Shown piece by piece: positions 9,432 to 18,908 of a stretch of DNA of 56,840 nt. Positions within the stretch are counted from its first letter, which is position 1. The number at the start of each line of letters is the position of its first letter. Both the position numbers and the translations under genes were made by a program. Under the pieces are notes generated by a model that did no database searches, had not been told where the DNA came from, and saw only the letters and a list, made by a program, of their open reading frames with translations. Origin of the DNA: CAZFDT01 sp964518335 (GTDB lineage: Bacteria; Planctomycetota; Phycisphaerae; Phycisphaerales; Phycisphaeraceae); the NCBI GenBank assembly GCA_964518335.1, contig CAZFDT010000033.1, forward strand, positions 1 through 56,840, read 5' to 3'.

Positions 9432-10631
9432 ATGCCGTCCGTTATGATGGGGAGCTGCGTGTCCACCGTTGACCCGCCGCCATCGCGAATCATCATCACC
9501 GGCCTCGGGCTGATCTCGCCGCTGGGGCTGTCGGCGTGGGAGACCTGGGCCGCGCTGCTGGCCGGACGCACCATCGCCGATCGCGCCGGCCGGTTGCCGC
9601 CCGACGTCGATCTGGTCGCGCGGGTGCGTGCCACCGGTTGCGTGGCCGCGGCGCAGCACGTGGCGGTGGACCCCGCGGTCGAGCTGGCCGAGCGAGCGGC
9701 CCGTGAAGCGATCGCCGAGGCGCGGGTGTCGCCGGATGGCCTGCCCTGCTTCATCGGCACCAGCAAGGGCGCAGTGACGTCATGGTCGCATGTCGTCGCG
9801 GGACACTGTCGCACGCCGCAGGACAGGGCGGCGCGGGCCGTGGCCCTGGGTCCCTGCGGCTTCCTGACCCACGAGCTGCGGCGACGAATGGGTCTTGGGC
9901 AAGTGCAGCACTACGTCGCCGCCTGCGCGTCGAGCCTCCACGCCTTGCACGCCGCACGACAGCATCTTTCCTCGGGCATGTCGCGCTGCCTTGTTCTCAC
10001 CACCGAGTCCGCTTTGCTCCCGGCGTTTATCCACAGTTATCGTCGCTTGGGCGTGCTGGCCCCCGTCCACGACTACGCCGCGCGGCCGCTGGATCGCCGT
10101 CGTCGCGGCTTCATGCTCGCCGAGATTGGCGCTGCAGTGGTCCTCCATCGCGTCGAGCGCGTTCTGGCCGGCCAGATCGAGCTCGTGGACACTGCCGTCG
10201 CCGCCGAGGCCCATGACCTCATCCGACCTTCCGCCGCTATGCCCGCCCTGCGCCGCGTCGCAAAACAATTGGCACGCCACGGTCCCATCGATGTGCTGCA
10301 CCCCCATGCCCCGGGCACGCCCGACCATGACGCCGCCGAACTGGACGCTCTGCTTGTGGCCTGCGACAGTCGGCATGCCACATGGCCCCGCGTCTATGCC
10401 AGTAAGGGCGCACTCGGTCACACCCTCGGCGCCGCCGGGCTCGTCTCCCTCGTGCTCGCCTGCCTCGCCGCCCGGGCCCATCGTCTGCCCCCCATGCCCT
10501 GGCTGGAGCAGCCGCTCGACCATCCCCTAGTGACCTGTGCGAACGCTCATGCAATATCGCGCGTAGCCGTTCACGCCATCTTCGCCGCCGGGTTCGGCGG
10601 GCATGTCGCCGCCGCGCTGATCCGCAGGTGA
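9432..10631 (+). CDS. Beta-ketoacyl synthase-like protein outside the fab cluster
   Basis: About 399 residues of the FabF/KAS thiolase fold. It starts with IIITGLGLISPLGLS. The full condensing-enzyme triad appears present: cysteine in YVAACASSLHAL, histidine in HPHAPGTPDHD and histidine in SKGALGHTLGAAG. It is much more diverged than the FabF encoded at 48474-49715. Start choice is uncertain among ATG 9432, ATG 9444 and GTG 9459; the last has GGGGAG just upstream. No acyl carrier or acyltransferase gene is adjacent, so it may serve a specialised lipid or polyketide step. It is divergent from the phosphomannomutase gene. Confidence 0.78.
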   Translation: MPSVMMGSCVSTVDPPPSRIIITGLGLISPLGLSAWETWAALLAGRTIADRAGRLPPDVDLVARVRATGCVAAAQHVAVDPAVELAERAAREAIAEARVSPDGLPCFIGTSKGAVTSWSHVVAGHCRTPQDRAARAVALGPCGFLTHELRRRMGLGQVQHYVAACASSLHALHAARQHLSSGMSRCLVLTTESALLPAFIHSYRRLGVLAPVHDYAARPLDRRRRGFMLAEIGAAVVLHRVERVLAGQIELVDTAVAAEAHDLIRPSAAMPALRRVAKQLARHGPIDVLHPHAPGTPDHDAAELDALLVACDSRHATWPRVYASKGALGHTLGAAGLVSLVLACLAARAHRLPPMPWLEQPLDHPLVTCANAHAISRVAVHAIFAAGFGGHVAAALIRR

Positions 10632-10646
10632 CCCACGTCGATTCGC

Positions 10647-11756
10647 TCAGGCGACGGCGCGAAGCGCGGCCTCGATATGCTGCATCGCCCGCTCGTCAAG
10701 CCGCCGCGCATCGTGGATCAACTCGACAATGCGACGACGCGTGTCGGGATCGGCGAAGCGACGGACATGCTCGGGCGAACGGCCGCTGCCACCGACGCAA
10801 GCCCAGATTTGCCACATCAGGTCGTGCTCCCGGGCGTAACACGCGGCGGCGTCGTAGAGCTGCGCTGCGATCTGCGACTCCTCACCGGCGACGCGGGCCA
10901 GGTACCTGGCGGCATACCAGCGGCACTCGGCGACGGTGCCCACGGCGTCATCGTGCACGACGAAAGGGCTGGCGTCGCTGCCCGCCGGCGGGGCGCCGTC
11001 GGGTGTGATGTCGGCGTCGCGCAGCAGGTGACGGGCCCAGGCGTCGTAGGCGGCCAGGCCGTTGTGACGATTCCCGCCCCACGTCGTGGCTGTCCGGACG
11101 ACCTTACTGGCCCACTGCAACGAACGCCGCCGAACCGTCCGGACATCGACGGGGTCGCCCCGCGTGCCCGACAGGAAAAGGTCCCATGCGTTGTCGTACC
11201 AGTCGGATTTGCGAAACATACCGTTGGGCTCAAACGTGAGACCCTGCGCGAACTGAGGCATGGCTTGGAAGGAGCTCCAGCCGATGAGCACGTCACCGCC
11301 CTCGTCGTAACCTGTGATCAGCGACGTTTCAGGCGGGCCAACCACACCGTGTGACAGCACGGGTAGCCCCGCGTCGATGCTGGCGATGACCCGCCGCCGT
11401 GCCTCGACTTTGTCGATGGCGTCTTTGCCTTTGAGTGAGAGGACTTGGAGCGCGTAGCCGGTCGAGTCCCAGGCGTACTCGAACAGCTTCATGTGCTCAT
11501 CAAAAGGAGCCATGTGGTAAAGCGCGGCATTGCCCATGTGCCAGCCCTCTTCCCAGTTGTGGAAGAAGCCGGCGCCGGTGACGCCCATGAAGTGAACGTA
11601 GTCGTATTCGGGATGGCCCAGATACTCCATCACGGCACGCATGCACGAGGGGAAGATGATGTCCTCCGGCCAGGGCTTGCCGCCGTGGTGATGAACGTCA
11701 GGGTAGAAACCCACGCGAGGCACGCAGTCCAGCACGTGGCGGGCCGTCGTCTTCAA
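10647..11756 (-). CDS. Single-module protein related to BtrH_N/papain-like fold proteins (unknown function)
   Basis: 369 residues without a signal peptide. It is homologous to each of the three modules of the upstream protein: FPSCMRAVMEYLG, FMGVTGAGFFHNW, then a hydrophobic LPVLSHGV and LITGYDEGGDVLIGWSSF. The cysteine before MRAVMEYLG sits where a papain-like nucleophile would be. The start is TTG at 11756, supported by AAGGAG seven bases upstream and a 4-nt TTGA overlap with the previous stop, so translation is coupled. The fold resembles the butirosin BtrH N-terminal/C39-like group; this is an inference from pattern, not a database match. Confidence 0.62.
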   Translation of the reverse strand: MKTTARHVLDCVPRVGFYPDVHHHGGKPWPEDIIFPSCMRAVMEYLGHPEYDYVHFMGVTGAGFFHNWEEGWHMGNAALYHMAPFDEHMKLFEYAWDSTGYALQVLSLKGKDAIDKVEARRRVIASIDAGLPVLSHGVVGPPETSLITGYDEGGDVLIGWSSFQAMPQFAQGLTFEPNGMFRKSDWYDNAWDLFLSGTRGDPVDVRTVRRRSLQWASKVVRTATTWGGNRHNGLAAYDAWARHLLRDADITPDGAPPAGSDASPFVVHDDAVGTVAECRWYAARYLARVAGEESQIAAQLYDAAACYAREHDLMWQIWACVGGSGRSPEHVRRFADPDTRRRIVELIHDARRLDERAMQHIEAALRAVA

Positions 11757-14700
11757 CGGTTCGCTCCTTCAATGATTGGCAGCGCCCGCTCGATCGCAGC
11801 GATGGCGGCGAGGTCGTGCTCGCGGGCGGCTTCGAGGCGGCCGATCTGGTCCTGACGCATGCCGCTGGTCCACTGCGCATGCTTGTCAGGTCCTGGGGCG
11901 AGGCTCCAGGGGCATTCGAGATTCATCACGCATCCGTCGACGAGTTGCGCGTAGTGATCGGCAGCAACGAGCAGTTGTGTTCTTGCCTCGCCATCGAAGA
12001 GCTCGGCTTGAGCGCGGAGCCAAGGTCCGGCGATGCGGCGGTAGTGCACCAGCGTGTCGAAGCACCAGCCGTTGCCCTGCATTTTGCCCTTAGGATCGGC
12101 GTCGGCGCCGGACTCGACCTCGCGCAGCCAGTTCAGCCAATGGGTGTAGGCTGCGTCGCCGCAGAAGTAAGCCTCTTGCTTCTCGGTGCGCCACATATCC
12201 ACCGCCTGCCTGAGCGCAGCGAGCGTCAAGTCGCGGGGCGAGACATGTTCTGTCTGGGGCCTGGGTCCAGCCCAGACGCCAAGACCCCACGGCCACTGAC
12301 CGTTGGACCCGGCGAAACCGCTCACCTCGTCGTGCCAGAACGCCTCGCCTCCGCCTTTGTGATACGGATGTACGCACCACCATCTTCGACCCTCGTCGGC
12401 GTACCCGATGATCAGGCCATCCTCTTCGCTGCCGTAATGCACCGGAATGCCGCGGTCGATGCTGGCTTTGATCGCAGCGCATGCCTGGGCCTCGAAGGCG
12501 GGGCGATCTTCAATGGGCTTGCCCCAGGGAAACGCAAAGAACGTCTGCATCTTCCACGGCAGCGCACGCTCGGAATTCGCAAAGCACTTGTACCCGCAGC
12601 AGGGATGAGCGGCACTGGGACACATCGCCTCATGCACCTGCACGCGAAACGCCAGCCCGCCATAGCAAATCAACTCGTCGTAGCTTGGACCTTCGCCGAT
12701 CGCCTGCCCCATGCGGGCCCATACGCCGTGCATGCTGCTGGCGAACTCGCCGGGGTGGAAACCTTGCACGCCGTCGATCCACACCTTGCCGTTGTCACGC
12801 TTAACCGTCATTTGGATTACCGCCCTTTCTAGATATTGTGCGGCTTCGAGTTCCACTGCAGCGATGCGATCCACGAGGTCGGCCAGGTCACGCCGCTTGG
12901 CCACGTCTTCTGACAGGCCCGCGGGCTTGATCTGAGCAATCAGTTCGAGGGCACGCCCGTACGCCGCCGTAGCATCCCGCAAAGCGGCGGCATCTGGGCG
13001 CCGCTCGGCCACGCTACGCACGTAGGCGACAGCGGCTGTGCGATTGATGCGAAGGTGCAGCTTCATGTTCGCGTGGTGGCGGTCCTCGACCGGTTCCTTC
13101 ATATTGCGCAGCAGCGACGACCACGCGGCGTAGGCCTTCTGCCCGGTGAAGCGGCGGTTGCGCCAGGTCTCCTCGTAAGGTCCGGCTTGATCCCGCGCCA
13201 GGGCCACGGCGAAACGCAATGCCGCGACGTCAGCCGCGTCGCGGTCCATCGGCTCGCGCCGCTGACCCAGGAAGAGCAACCCGATCGGCCACTGGCCTAG
13301 ACGGTCCAGCTTGGCTTGCGTCTCCCCCGCGCACCGCCCCAGCAGCGGAGGCTTGTCGGTTGCGTTGTCGTAACCCATGATCACGAAGCCGAAGTCGGCC
13401 GTGGCCAGCACCGGTCGGCCCGCGTCAATGGACTGCGTCACGTGCGGCTCGATGAGCTCGCGGTACACTTGCGGCAGGTGGTCACGCATCGCCAGAAACT
13501 GCTCGGGCGTGCAGGTGACCCAACCAGCTTCGTTCAACTCATAGCCGACGGCCTGACCCAGGAACGCGCGACGAAGCTGCAAGCCCCAGGCGTCCAGCGG
13601 CCACCAGCCGACATCCACCTTGCCCTCCCACCGGTGCTCCGCGTCCGCCTGGGTGATGAACGCCACGCCCGACAGGCCCATCAGCCGCTCGTAGCTCACC
13701 GGCGTGCCCGCATGGGCCAGCATCGTCTCGATCCCGCGGACGTATCGGTTGCCCTCGCCGCCACTGGGCGGCACATTGTCGATCCACACGCGGTCGCCTT
13801 CGCGGCGGACGTGGATGGTTTGCATCGCATCCAGCGCCGCAGCCATCGAATTCGCGACCGCGAGGAGTTCGGCCTTGACGGGCGTCAAGACGTTGTCGGC
13901 GTGGGCCTTTTGTTTGACAAGGTCGCCGACGAATGCCTGGTACCGCTCGTCGCCATCACCCGTAAGCGTGGGCTTGAGCAATGCGACGATTCGATCGTAG
14001 TGCGCCGCCGCCGCATCGACGTAAGCCCGGGCCGGGGAAGGAAACGTATCGATCCGTGCCCGAAGAAATGCCACCGCCTCTTGGGCGCGATGGCTCGCCG
14101 ACTGCGCCACCTTCATCGCGCCTTTGTGGCCCGCGCTCGCTTTTGCCTGACATGGCGGACAGAAATGGGCGACTTGGCTCATCTGCTTGATCCACTCGTC
14201 AATGGCGTCGGCACCGAAGGCGCAGAACTCGCGCCGTTGGAAATGCTCGCCTTGGGCGCGGATGCGGTCGATCGCTGCCTGCAGCAGCGCCGGGTTCAGT
14301 TGATCATCACTTATCGTCGGTTTCGTGAGCGAGACAGCGAAGACTTCACCGCGGGTGAAGCTGGCCAATTCGTTGTCCGTGCGGCCGTTGAGATGAGCAC
14401 CCAGCACAACACCGTCGTCGGTCACCTGGGTGACGATGCCCGCCCACCACGGCTCGACCCACTGTTTCTGGTGTTCCCAGCCGCCGGTGATGACGACGAC
14501 TTTACCCTCCGCCATCGCGGCGCGGATCATCTCGACGCACTGACGCCGATGCGCCGTCGAGGCCGTTTCATCCTCTTGCTTGGCCGGCGAGTTCGGGAAC
14601 GGGATCGGTTCGACCGCGAGGCCGAGATATCCCCTAGCCGCATCGAGTGGGGCCACGTGGCTGACCCACGCGTTGGCGACCCACAGTTCCTTGCAGTCGT

Positions 14701-14992
14701 TGCCCGTGTCGAAGCCGGGCGCGAAGGCGTTGGTGGTCAACGCCAGCAGCGAGGTGTAGTCGATGTCTTTGCCCAGTACCCGCGCCGCCTCTTGTAGGGC
14801 AAGGCAGAACGAATCGCGCTCGAAGCCGTCGCCGCGATTCGATAGGTCCGGCGTGCCTGGGCTGGCAGTCACTGCGGTTGCTGATGTCGGCATAGGCGAT
14901 ACTCCACAAACGAACAACAAGGAAAGGACAAGGCCCCATATGACACGTTGTGTCGGGACATATCGGGCCGCAGGCGAGTGCTGGATGTTCAT
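11753..14992 (-). CDS. Secreted three-module protein related to BtrH_N/papain-like fold proteins
   Basis: About 1079 residues with an N-terminal signal or membrane helix (VIWGLVLSLLFVCGV). There are three tandem homologous modules, beginning near residues 60, 400 and 750. Modules two and three are each introduced by a VWIDxVxxxxGE segment and contain LMGLSGVAF or ICYGGLAF; all keep a later GYD/GYADE-type strand. Module one has SFCLALQEAARVLG with cysteine at the expected nucleophile site; in modules two and three that cysteine is absent. A CPPC pair at about residue 278 could bind metal. Start 14992 has GGGAG upstream and overlaps the preceding stop by 4 nt (ATGA). Function unknown; protease-like or transglutaminase-like activity is only a possibility. 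Confidence 0.68.
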   Translation of the reverse strand: MNIQHSPAARYVPTQRVIWGLVLSLLFVCGVSPMPTSATAVTASPGTPDLSNRGDGFERDSFCLALQEAARVLGKDIDYTSLLALTTNAFAPGFDTGNDCKELWVANAWVSHVAPLDAARGYLGLAVEPIPFPNSPAKQEDETASTAHRRQCVEMIRAAMAEGKVVVITGGWEHQKQWVEPWWAGIVTQVTDDGVVLGAHLNGRTDNELASFTRGEVFAVSLTKPTISDDQLNPALLQAAIDRIRAQGEHFQRREFCAFGADAIDEWIKQMSQVAHFCPPCQAKASAGHKGAMKVAQSASHRAQEAVAFLRARIDTFPSPARAYVDAAAAHYDRIVALLKPTLTGDGDERYQAFVGDLVKQKAHADNVLTPVKAELLAVANSMAAALDAMQTIHVRREGDRVWIDNVPPSGGEGNRYVRGIETMLAHAGTPVSYERLMGLSGVAFITQADAEHRWEGKVDVGWWPLDAWGLQLRRAFLGQAVGYELNEAGWVTCTPEQFLAMRDHLPQVYRELIEPHVTQSIDAGRPVLATADFGFVIMGYDNATDKPPLLGRCAGETQAKLDRLGQWPIGLLFLGQRREPMDRDAADVAALRFAVALARDQAGPYEETWRNRRFTGQKAYAAWSSLLRNMKEPVEDRHHANMKLHLRINRTAAVAYVRSVAERRPDAAALRDATAAYGRALELIAQIKPAGLSEDVAKRRDLADLVDRIAAVELEAAQYLERAVIQMTVKRDNGKVWIDGVQGFHPGEFASSMHGVWARMGQAIGEGPSYDELICYGGLAFRVQVHEAMCPSAAHPCCGYKCFANSERALPWKMQTFFAFPWGKPIEDRPAFEAQACAAIKASIDRGIPVHYGSEEDGLIIGYADEGRRWWCVHPYHKGGGEAFWHDEVSGFAGSNGQWPWGLGVWAGPRPQTEHVSPRDLTLAALRQAVDMWRTEKQEAYFCGDAAYTHWLNWLREVESGADADPKGKMQGNGWCFDTLVHYRRIAGPWLRAQAELFDGEARTQLLVAADHYAQLVDGCVMNLECPWSLAPGPDKHAQWTSGMRQDQIGRLEAAREHDLAAIAAIERALPIIEGANR

Positions 14993-15477
14993 CGTGCATA
15001 CTCCCTGTGTGCGAGGTTCGCGATGAAAGGTGAGGGGTCTGCCGGACTGATGAGGACCTTGCCGAGGCTGGTTTTGACCAGCACAAAGCGCGAAACGTCG
15101 GAGCAGGTGACGTAGGCGCGGAACAGGCCCCAGCGGCGGTTGTAGAACAGGCCAGCGCCGGCCAAGAGGCCGCCGTTTCCGCAGACGCGCACAGTGGTCC
15201 ACATCGACAAGGGTTGAGTGACAGGCTCGCATCGGGTCACGCCGGGGAATTGCTTGCGGCCGGCGCGGAAGTAGACCGTCAGCGTGTCGTCGGCCACTTC
15301 ATAGGCCACGGGGCTCCACCACAGATAGCAGTACAAACCCAAGAGCGCCAGGCCGCCGCCGGCGACGAGCAGGGGCCAGAACCAAAGTCCGGCGACGAGG
15401 ATCGCGATGGTCAGGAGCAGGTACATCGCGGTGATGACTTTGATGGCCGCGCTGGTTGGTGCTGCCGATTGTTTCAC
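14989..15477 (-). CDS. Membrane protein with bacterial PH-like domain
   Basis: About 162 residues. Two adjacent hydrophobic helices (MYLLLTIAILVAGLWF and LLVAGGGLALLGLYCYLWW) are followed by a beta-rich domain (VADDTLTVYFRAG, VLISPADPSPFI) like the bacterial PH domains found on small membrane proteins. GTG 15477 is preferred: AGGA lies eight bases upstream, and the alternative ATG at 15582 would overlap the DinB-like gene by 62 bases. The stop overlaps the start of the three-module secreted protein (ATGA), so the two are translationally coupled and probably act together at the envelope. Confidence 0.65.
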   Translation of the reverse strand: MKQSAAPTSAAIKVITAMYLLLTIAILVAGLWFWPLLVAGGGLALLGLYCYLWWSPVAYEVADDTLTVYFRAGRKQFPGVTRCEPVTQPLSMWTTVRVCGNGGLLAGAGLFYNRRWGLFRAYVTCSDVSRFVLVKTSLGKVLISPADPSPFIANLAHREYAR

Positions 15478-15520
15478 GCTTGAGATCCTGTGCGATTGGG
15501 TTCGCGACTTGGAGAGCAGA

Positions 15521-15997
15521 TCATCTCCATTCGCCGCGAGGCAGGCCACGCCGCCGCAGCTCGGAGTTAAGGAGACCGACATGGTGCTGAGCGTGCCGCA
15601 ATGAGTACACGGCGTGATCCAGCAAGGTCGGCCCGGTCCAGTGGAAGACGGGGTTGGGACCCAGCAAGTCCGGGTCGGAACGAGAGGTCAGCCAGGCTGC
15701 TACACGCTCTTCAACCAGGGCGAGGTAGGCCAGCATCTTGTCCTGCGACGGGAACTGGTCCGGGAAGCTGGCCACATCCGGAATGCCCAGAGGGTTCCAC
15801 TTGAACCTGTCGGGCCCGTCGCTGACGAAAAAGTCAGCCAGTTCCAGAAGGTGGTACGTCTGTCGGGCCGGAACCAGGAACTCTATCTCGCCTGTCCGCC
15901 ATTGCTGGTCATCCAAATGCGACAAGGCGTCGCGGAGTGAATGAAGAATGCAGGCGAACTGCCGCGCGAGTACCGAACCAATGATTCTGTCAGGCAT
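15521..15997 (-). CDS. DinB-like four-helix metalloprotein
   Basis: 158 residues resembling the DinB/YfiT metal-dependent fold: an early helix (RQFACILHSLRDAL), the histidine in QTYHLLELADFF and a late helix with GPTLLDHAVYSLRHAQHHVGLLN. The histidines in YHLL and RHAQHH are placed as metal ligands of the family. AGGGGG precedes the ATG. It ends 43 bases before the PH-domain gene and may share its transcript. DinB-like proteins are often thiol-dependent transferases; the substrate is unknown. Confidence 0.72.
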   Translation of the reverse strand: MPDRIIGSVLARQFACILHSLRDALSHLDDQQWRTGEIEFLVPARQTYHLLELADFFVSDGPDRFKWNPLGIPDVASFPDQFPSQDKMLAYLALVEERVAAWLTSRSDPDLLGPNPVFHWTGPTLLDHAVYSLRHAQHHVGLLNSELRRRGLPRGEWR

Positions 15998-16048
15998 GTG
16001 ACCCCCTACTTTCTATTGGCATCCAAACAACGGTGATCCATGTGAGAC

Positions 16049-16786
16049 TTAACACTTCGCCATCGCACGCGTGGCCAGTTCGTGTCGGCGCTGGGCGTAG
16101 CAGCCATCGCGGGGCTGACTTTTGACGACTCGTTCGAGTTGCGGGGCGACGTGGCGGAGCTCGCTCACTGCAGCGGGCAGCTCGATCTCGACCAGGGCAC
16201 AGAGGGTGTACCACATCGGGAAGACGCGCCACGCGCGGAAGTTGGCTGTGGTGCTTCCTGATTCGCGACAGGCCTTGAGGCAGCGCAATCCCATCGCCAG
16301 CCGCTCTTCGGTGCGGTCGAACCCGCCCGCCAGCACGTGTCGCCACAGCGCGACCGAGCATCGGCCGCAGCAGTACGTCCCGCCGGCGTAGGGTGCCAGC
16401 CAGTCGATGCGACCGGGCTGCGGTTGGCGAGGCCCGACCGGGCCGACGAAACGGTGTGCCGACTCGGTCGCGGCATCGAGCGCCGCCTGGACGCGACGGT
16501 CACGCACCTTTAGCAAACGCAACGCCCGGCACGCCTCCTGTCCGAGGATGTGCCGCGCCCCGGCCGTCGTGGCTCGCTCACCGGTGAATAGAGGAATGCC
16601 CCGTCGCACGTCGTCGCCCGCATCGGGTGCGAACATGCCCGCATACGCCCCAGGAAGGCCCTGATGCTGTGCGATCCAGCGCGCCGCGTCGCGCCGCTCC
16701 GCCAGGGGGAGCTTGCGACCGAACAGAAACGCTTCGCTAATGGCGTTGACCGTTTCGCCCAGGCTTTGGGGATGAAGCACCGACAT
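16049..16786 (-). CDS. Conserved-looking hypothetical protein with a cysteine cluster
   Basis: About 245 residues, mostly helical by composition (CRALRLLKVRDRRVQAALDAA, GLRCLKACRESG). A YCCGRCSVALWRH segment has three close cysteines and may bind metal. Start 16786 is supported by AAGGAG six bases upstream; the longer open frame to 16933 lacks a site. It precedes the DinB-like gene by 51 bases on the same strand, so it may belong to that operon. No family recognised; a helical-repeat or terpenoid-cyclase-like fold is possible. Confidence 0.6.
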   Translation of the reverse strand: MSVLHPQSLGETVNAISEAFLFGRKLPLAERRDAARWIAQHQGLPGAYAGMFAPDAGDDVRRGIPLFTGERATTAGARHILGQEACRALRLLKVRDRRVQAALDAATESAHRFVGPVGPRQPQPGRIDWLAPYAGGTYCCGRCSVALWRHVLAGGFDRTEERLAMGLRCLKACRESGSTTANFRAWRVFPMWYTLCALVEIELPAAVSELRHVAPQLERVVKSQPRDGCYAQRRHELATRAMAKC

Positions 16787-16871
16787 GCTGCGCTCCTTGC
16801 GTGAGCGCTTTCCCCAGTGCATCAGTATAACGCGCGATGCCCCGGCGCGTGGTGGTCGAGACTCGGTCATG

Positions 16872-17528
16872 CTATGGATCGATATCGCCGCCGTTGGCAG
16901 CCGGCCCGTGTTTGCGCATGAGGATTGTCGCATCGTGACCGCCGGTGAAATAGTCCTGGCGGAAGTTGACGTACGGGGTTCTGGCGGTCGCCCAATCGAG
17001 CATGCGCATGGTGTCGAATCGTCGCGCGGGGCCGTCCTCCCTGACGTGGACGCGCGGGACGTGGCGATCGGACAGGAAGTTGAAGATAAGCGTTTCCGTT
17101 GCAGTGGACCACGCGGCGTCGAGCACGGCGAAGAGGTGCTCGTCGCTCATGGTGTTGAGCGAGCCGCTGATGGCGATGACCTGGGGGTTGCCCGTGGCCA
17201 GCAGCGCGGTGTCGCAGACGAAGTCGCCGCAGAGGAAGTGGGTGCGCGGCAGGTTGCGGGTCTGAGCGAACTCAATGACCTCGCACAGCGCGTCGATGCC
17301 GGTGTAGGCGGCGAAGGGGATGTCGCGCTCGATGAGGTAAGCGGCAAAGTCGCCGCGGCTGCACCCGGCGTCGAGGATACGCTTGCCCGCGAAAAAGCAC
17401 ATCTGGGTCATCACATCGAAGCGCAGGCGCTGCGTGTGCGGGCTGGCCCAGAGCGTCACCTCGAACGCCGTGCCGTGGCGCCGCTGCGAGCGGCGATAGG
17501 GGTCCAGATAGTGGTCGGTGGCGGCCAT
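16872..17528 (-). CDS. Class I SAM-dependent methyltransferase-like protein
   Basis: 218 residues. The glycine-rich SAM motif is clear (RILDAGCSRGDFAAYL), with the acidic residue after strand 2 in YTGIDALCEVIEFAQ and a motif-II-like ATGNPQVIAISGSLN. A preceding segment (DPYRRSQRRHGTAFEVTLWAS) may help bind substrate. A weak ribosome site precedes the ATG. It lies 24 bases downstream of RNase D on the same strand. The substrate cannot be told from the sequence. Confidence 0.75.
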   Translation of the reverse strand: MAATDHYLDPYRRSQRRHGTAFEVTLWASPHTQRLRFDVMTQMCFFAGKRILDAGCSRGDFAAYLIERDIPFAAYTGIDALCEVIEFAQTRNLPRTHFLCGDFVCDTALLATGNPQVIAISGSLNTMSDEHLFAVLDAAWSTATETLIFNFLSDRHVPRVHVREDGPARRFDTMRMLDWATARTPYVNFRQDYFTGGHDATILMRKHGPAANGGDIDP

Positions 17529-17552
17529 GGCGTCATTGTACGGTACGCCCGA

Positions 17553-18719
17553 TCACGCCTGGCTCGCTGCTTCGCCACGCACGCTGGCCACCGCCTCGTC
17601 CAACGCCGGCCCCAGCCACTGCCGACGCCACCCATTGCCCAGCCGATGCTCACCCACCGGCCCACCCGCGATCGCTGCCCCCACAAACGCCAGAAACTCA
17701 CGCTTGCTCGTCACCACCGTCGGGTCCACGCCGCGCGCCACGCACCACTGCTGCACCGCCTTCCACGCCTCGTCCGTCGCGCGATCTTTGGCGCGCCGAC
17801 CCTGCGTCGGCTCAAGGTCAGTCGGATCCAGCGCCGACGTCATCCCCCGACGAGTGGCCGCGACGATCGCCTCGCCCTCGCTCTGCCTCACCGGTCGCGG
17901 CAGACCCCGCACGCGCGACAGGTCCGCCGCCTTCTCCACCGGCTCTCGAGCCAGCACGACCAGCAGATCGTCCCGCACCAGCGAGCGCGGCGGCAGATCC
18001 TGCGCCATCGCCGCCTCCTCGCGCCACGCCAGCAGTGCCCGCAGCACCGCTCGTTGCCGCGGCGTCAGCCACTCGATCCCGCGCACGCGCACCTTCTGCG
18101 AGCGAGCGTCGAACTGATACAGCGACAGATCCGACAGTTCCTGACACCGCGCCGCCGCCCATGTCGCATTACCCATCGCCGCGAGCTTCTCCCCGATCAA
18201 CTGTCGCAACAGCAGCAGGTAGCGCACGTCGTTGGCGGCATAGCGAAGCTGCACCGGCGTCAACGGCCGGTGGTCCCACTGGCTGAACTTCGCCCCGCGC
18301 CCCGGATCGACGCCCGCCAGCGCCGTCACCAGCCTGTCCAACGACATGGGATAACCCAGCCCGGCAAATGCAGCGGCAAGTTGCGTGTCGAACACGTGAC
18401 GCGGTGGCGCGCCCACGTGACGCACCACCGGCTCCAGGTCTTGCACCCCGGCATGCACGACCTTTTCGACCGACGCATTGGCGATCAGCTCCCAGAACCC
18501 GCGCAGGTCCAGCCGCGACAGCGGATCGATCAGCGCGATGCCCTCGTCCGCCGCGGCCACCTGCACCAGGCACAGACGCGGGTGATATGTCTCTTCGCCG
18601 ATAAACTCCGTGTCGTATGCGAACCGCTCCGCCGCACGAAGCCGTTGTACCAGGCGGTCCAGCTCGTTCTGCGTCGTCACAAGCACCGGGTCGCCCGCCG
18701 GCACCAGCGGATGCTCCAT
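17553..18719 (-). CDS. rnd: Ribonuclease D-like 3'-5' exonuclease with HRDC domain
   Basis: About 388 residues from the chosen ATG. The DEDD exonuclease core is present: FAYDTEF (DxE), HAGVQDLEP (second acid) and the YAANDVRYLLLL region with the final aspartate and a DEDDy-type tyrosine. An HRDC domain follows (LTPRQRAVLRALLAWREE and DDLLVVLAREPVEKAADL). RNase D trims RNA 3' ends, classically tRNA. An in-frame extension up to 18878 exists but is Arg/His-rich and low in coding quality; the start at 18719 is inferred from where homology begins. Confidence 0.87.
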   Translation of the reverse strand: MEHPLVPAGDPVLVTTQNELDRLVQRLRAAERFAYDTEFIGEETYHPRLCLVQVAAADEGIALIDPLSRLDLRGFWELIANASVEKVVHAGVQDLEPVVRHVGAPPRHVFDTQLAAAFAGLGYPMSLDRLVTALAGVDPGRGAKFSQWDHRPLTPVQLRYAANDVRYLLLLRQLIGEKLAAMGNATWAAARCQELSDLSLYQFDARSQKVRVRGIEWLTPRQRAVLRALLAWREEAAMAQDLPPRSLVRDDLLVVLAREPVEKAADLSRVRGLPRPVRQSEGEAIVAATRRGMTSALDPTDLEPTQGRRAKDRATDEAWKAVQQWCVARGVDPTVVTSKREFLAFVGAAIAGGPVGEHRLGNGWRRQWLGPALDEAVASVRGEAASQA

Positions 18720-18908
18720 CACCTGCGGCGCGGCGTGGTCATGCGGACCATCGTGCGCTTCGTTGTGACTGCGGCGGCGGTGCATGCTGCGATAGCTGGC
18801 GCCTCGCTGCCTGTTGGGGCTGGGTTGTGCTGGATGCCTGACCACAGAACCTCGTCGTTCTCCATCGCCCGGGGGCATGAGTGTACCCGTGCGCGGCGAT
18901 CCGTGACT

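Noticed and set aside
11816..14797. Long plus-strand frames opposite the three-module protein
   Set aside because: Shadow frames of high-GC DNA; the minus-strand protein has internal homologous repeats, a signal peptide and coupled starts.
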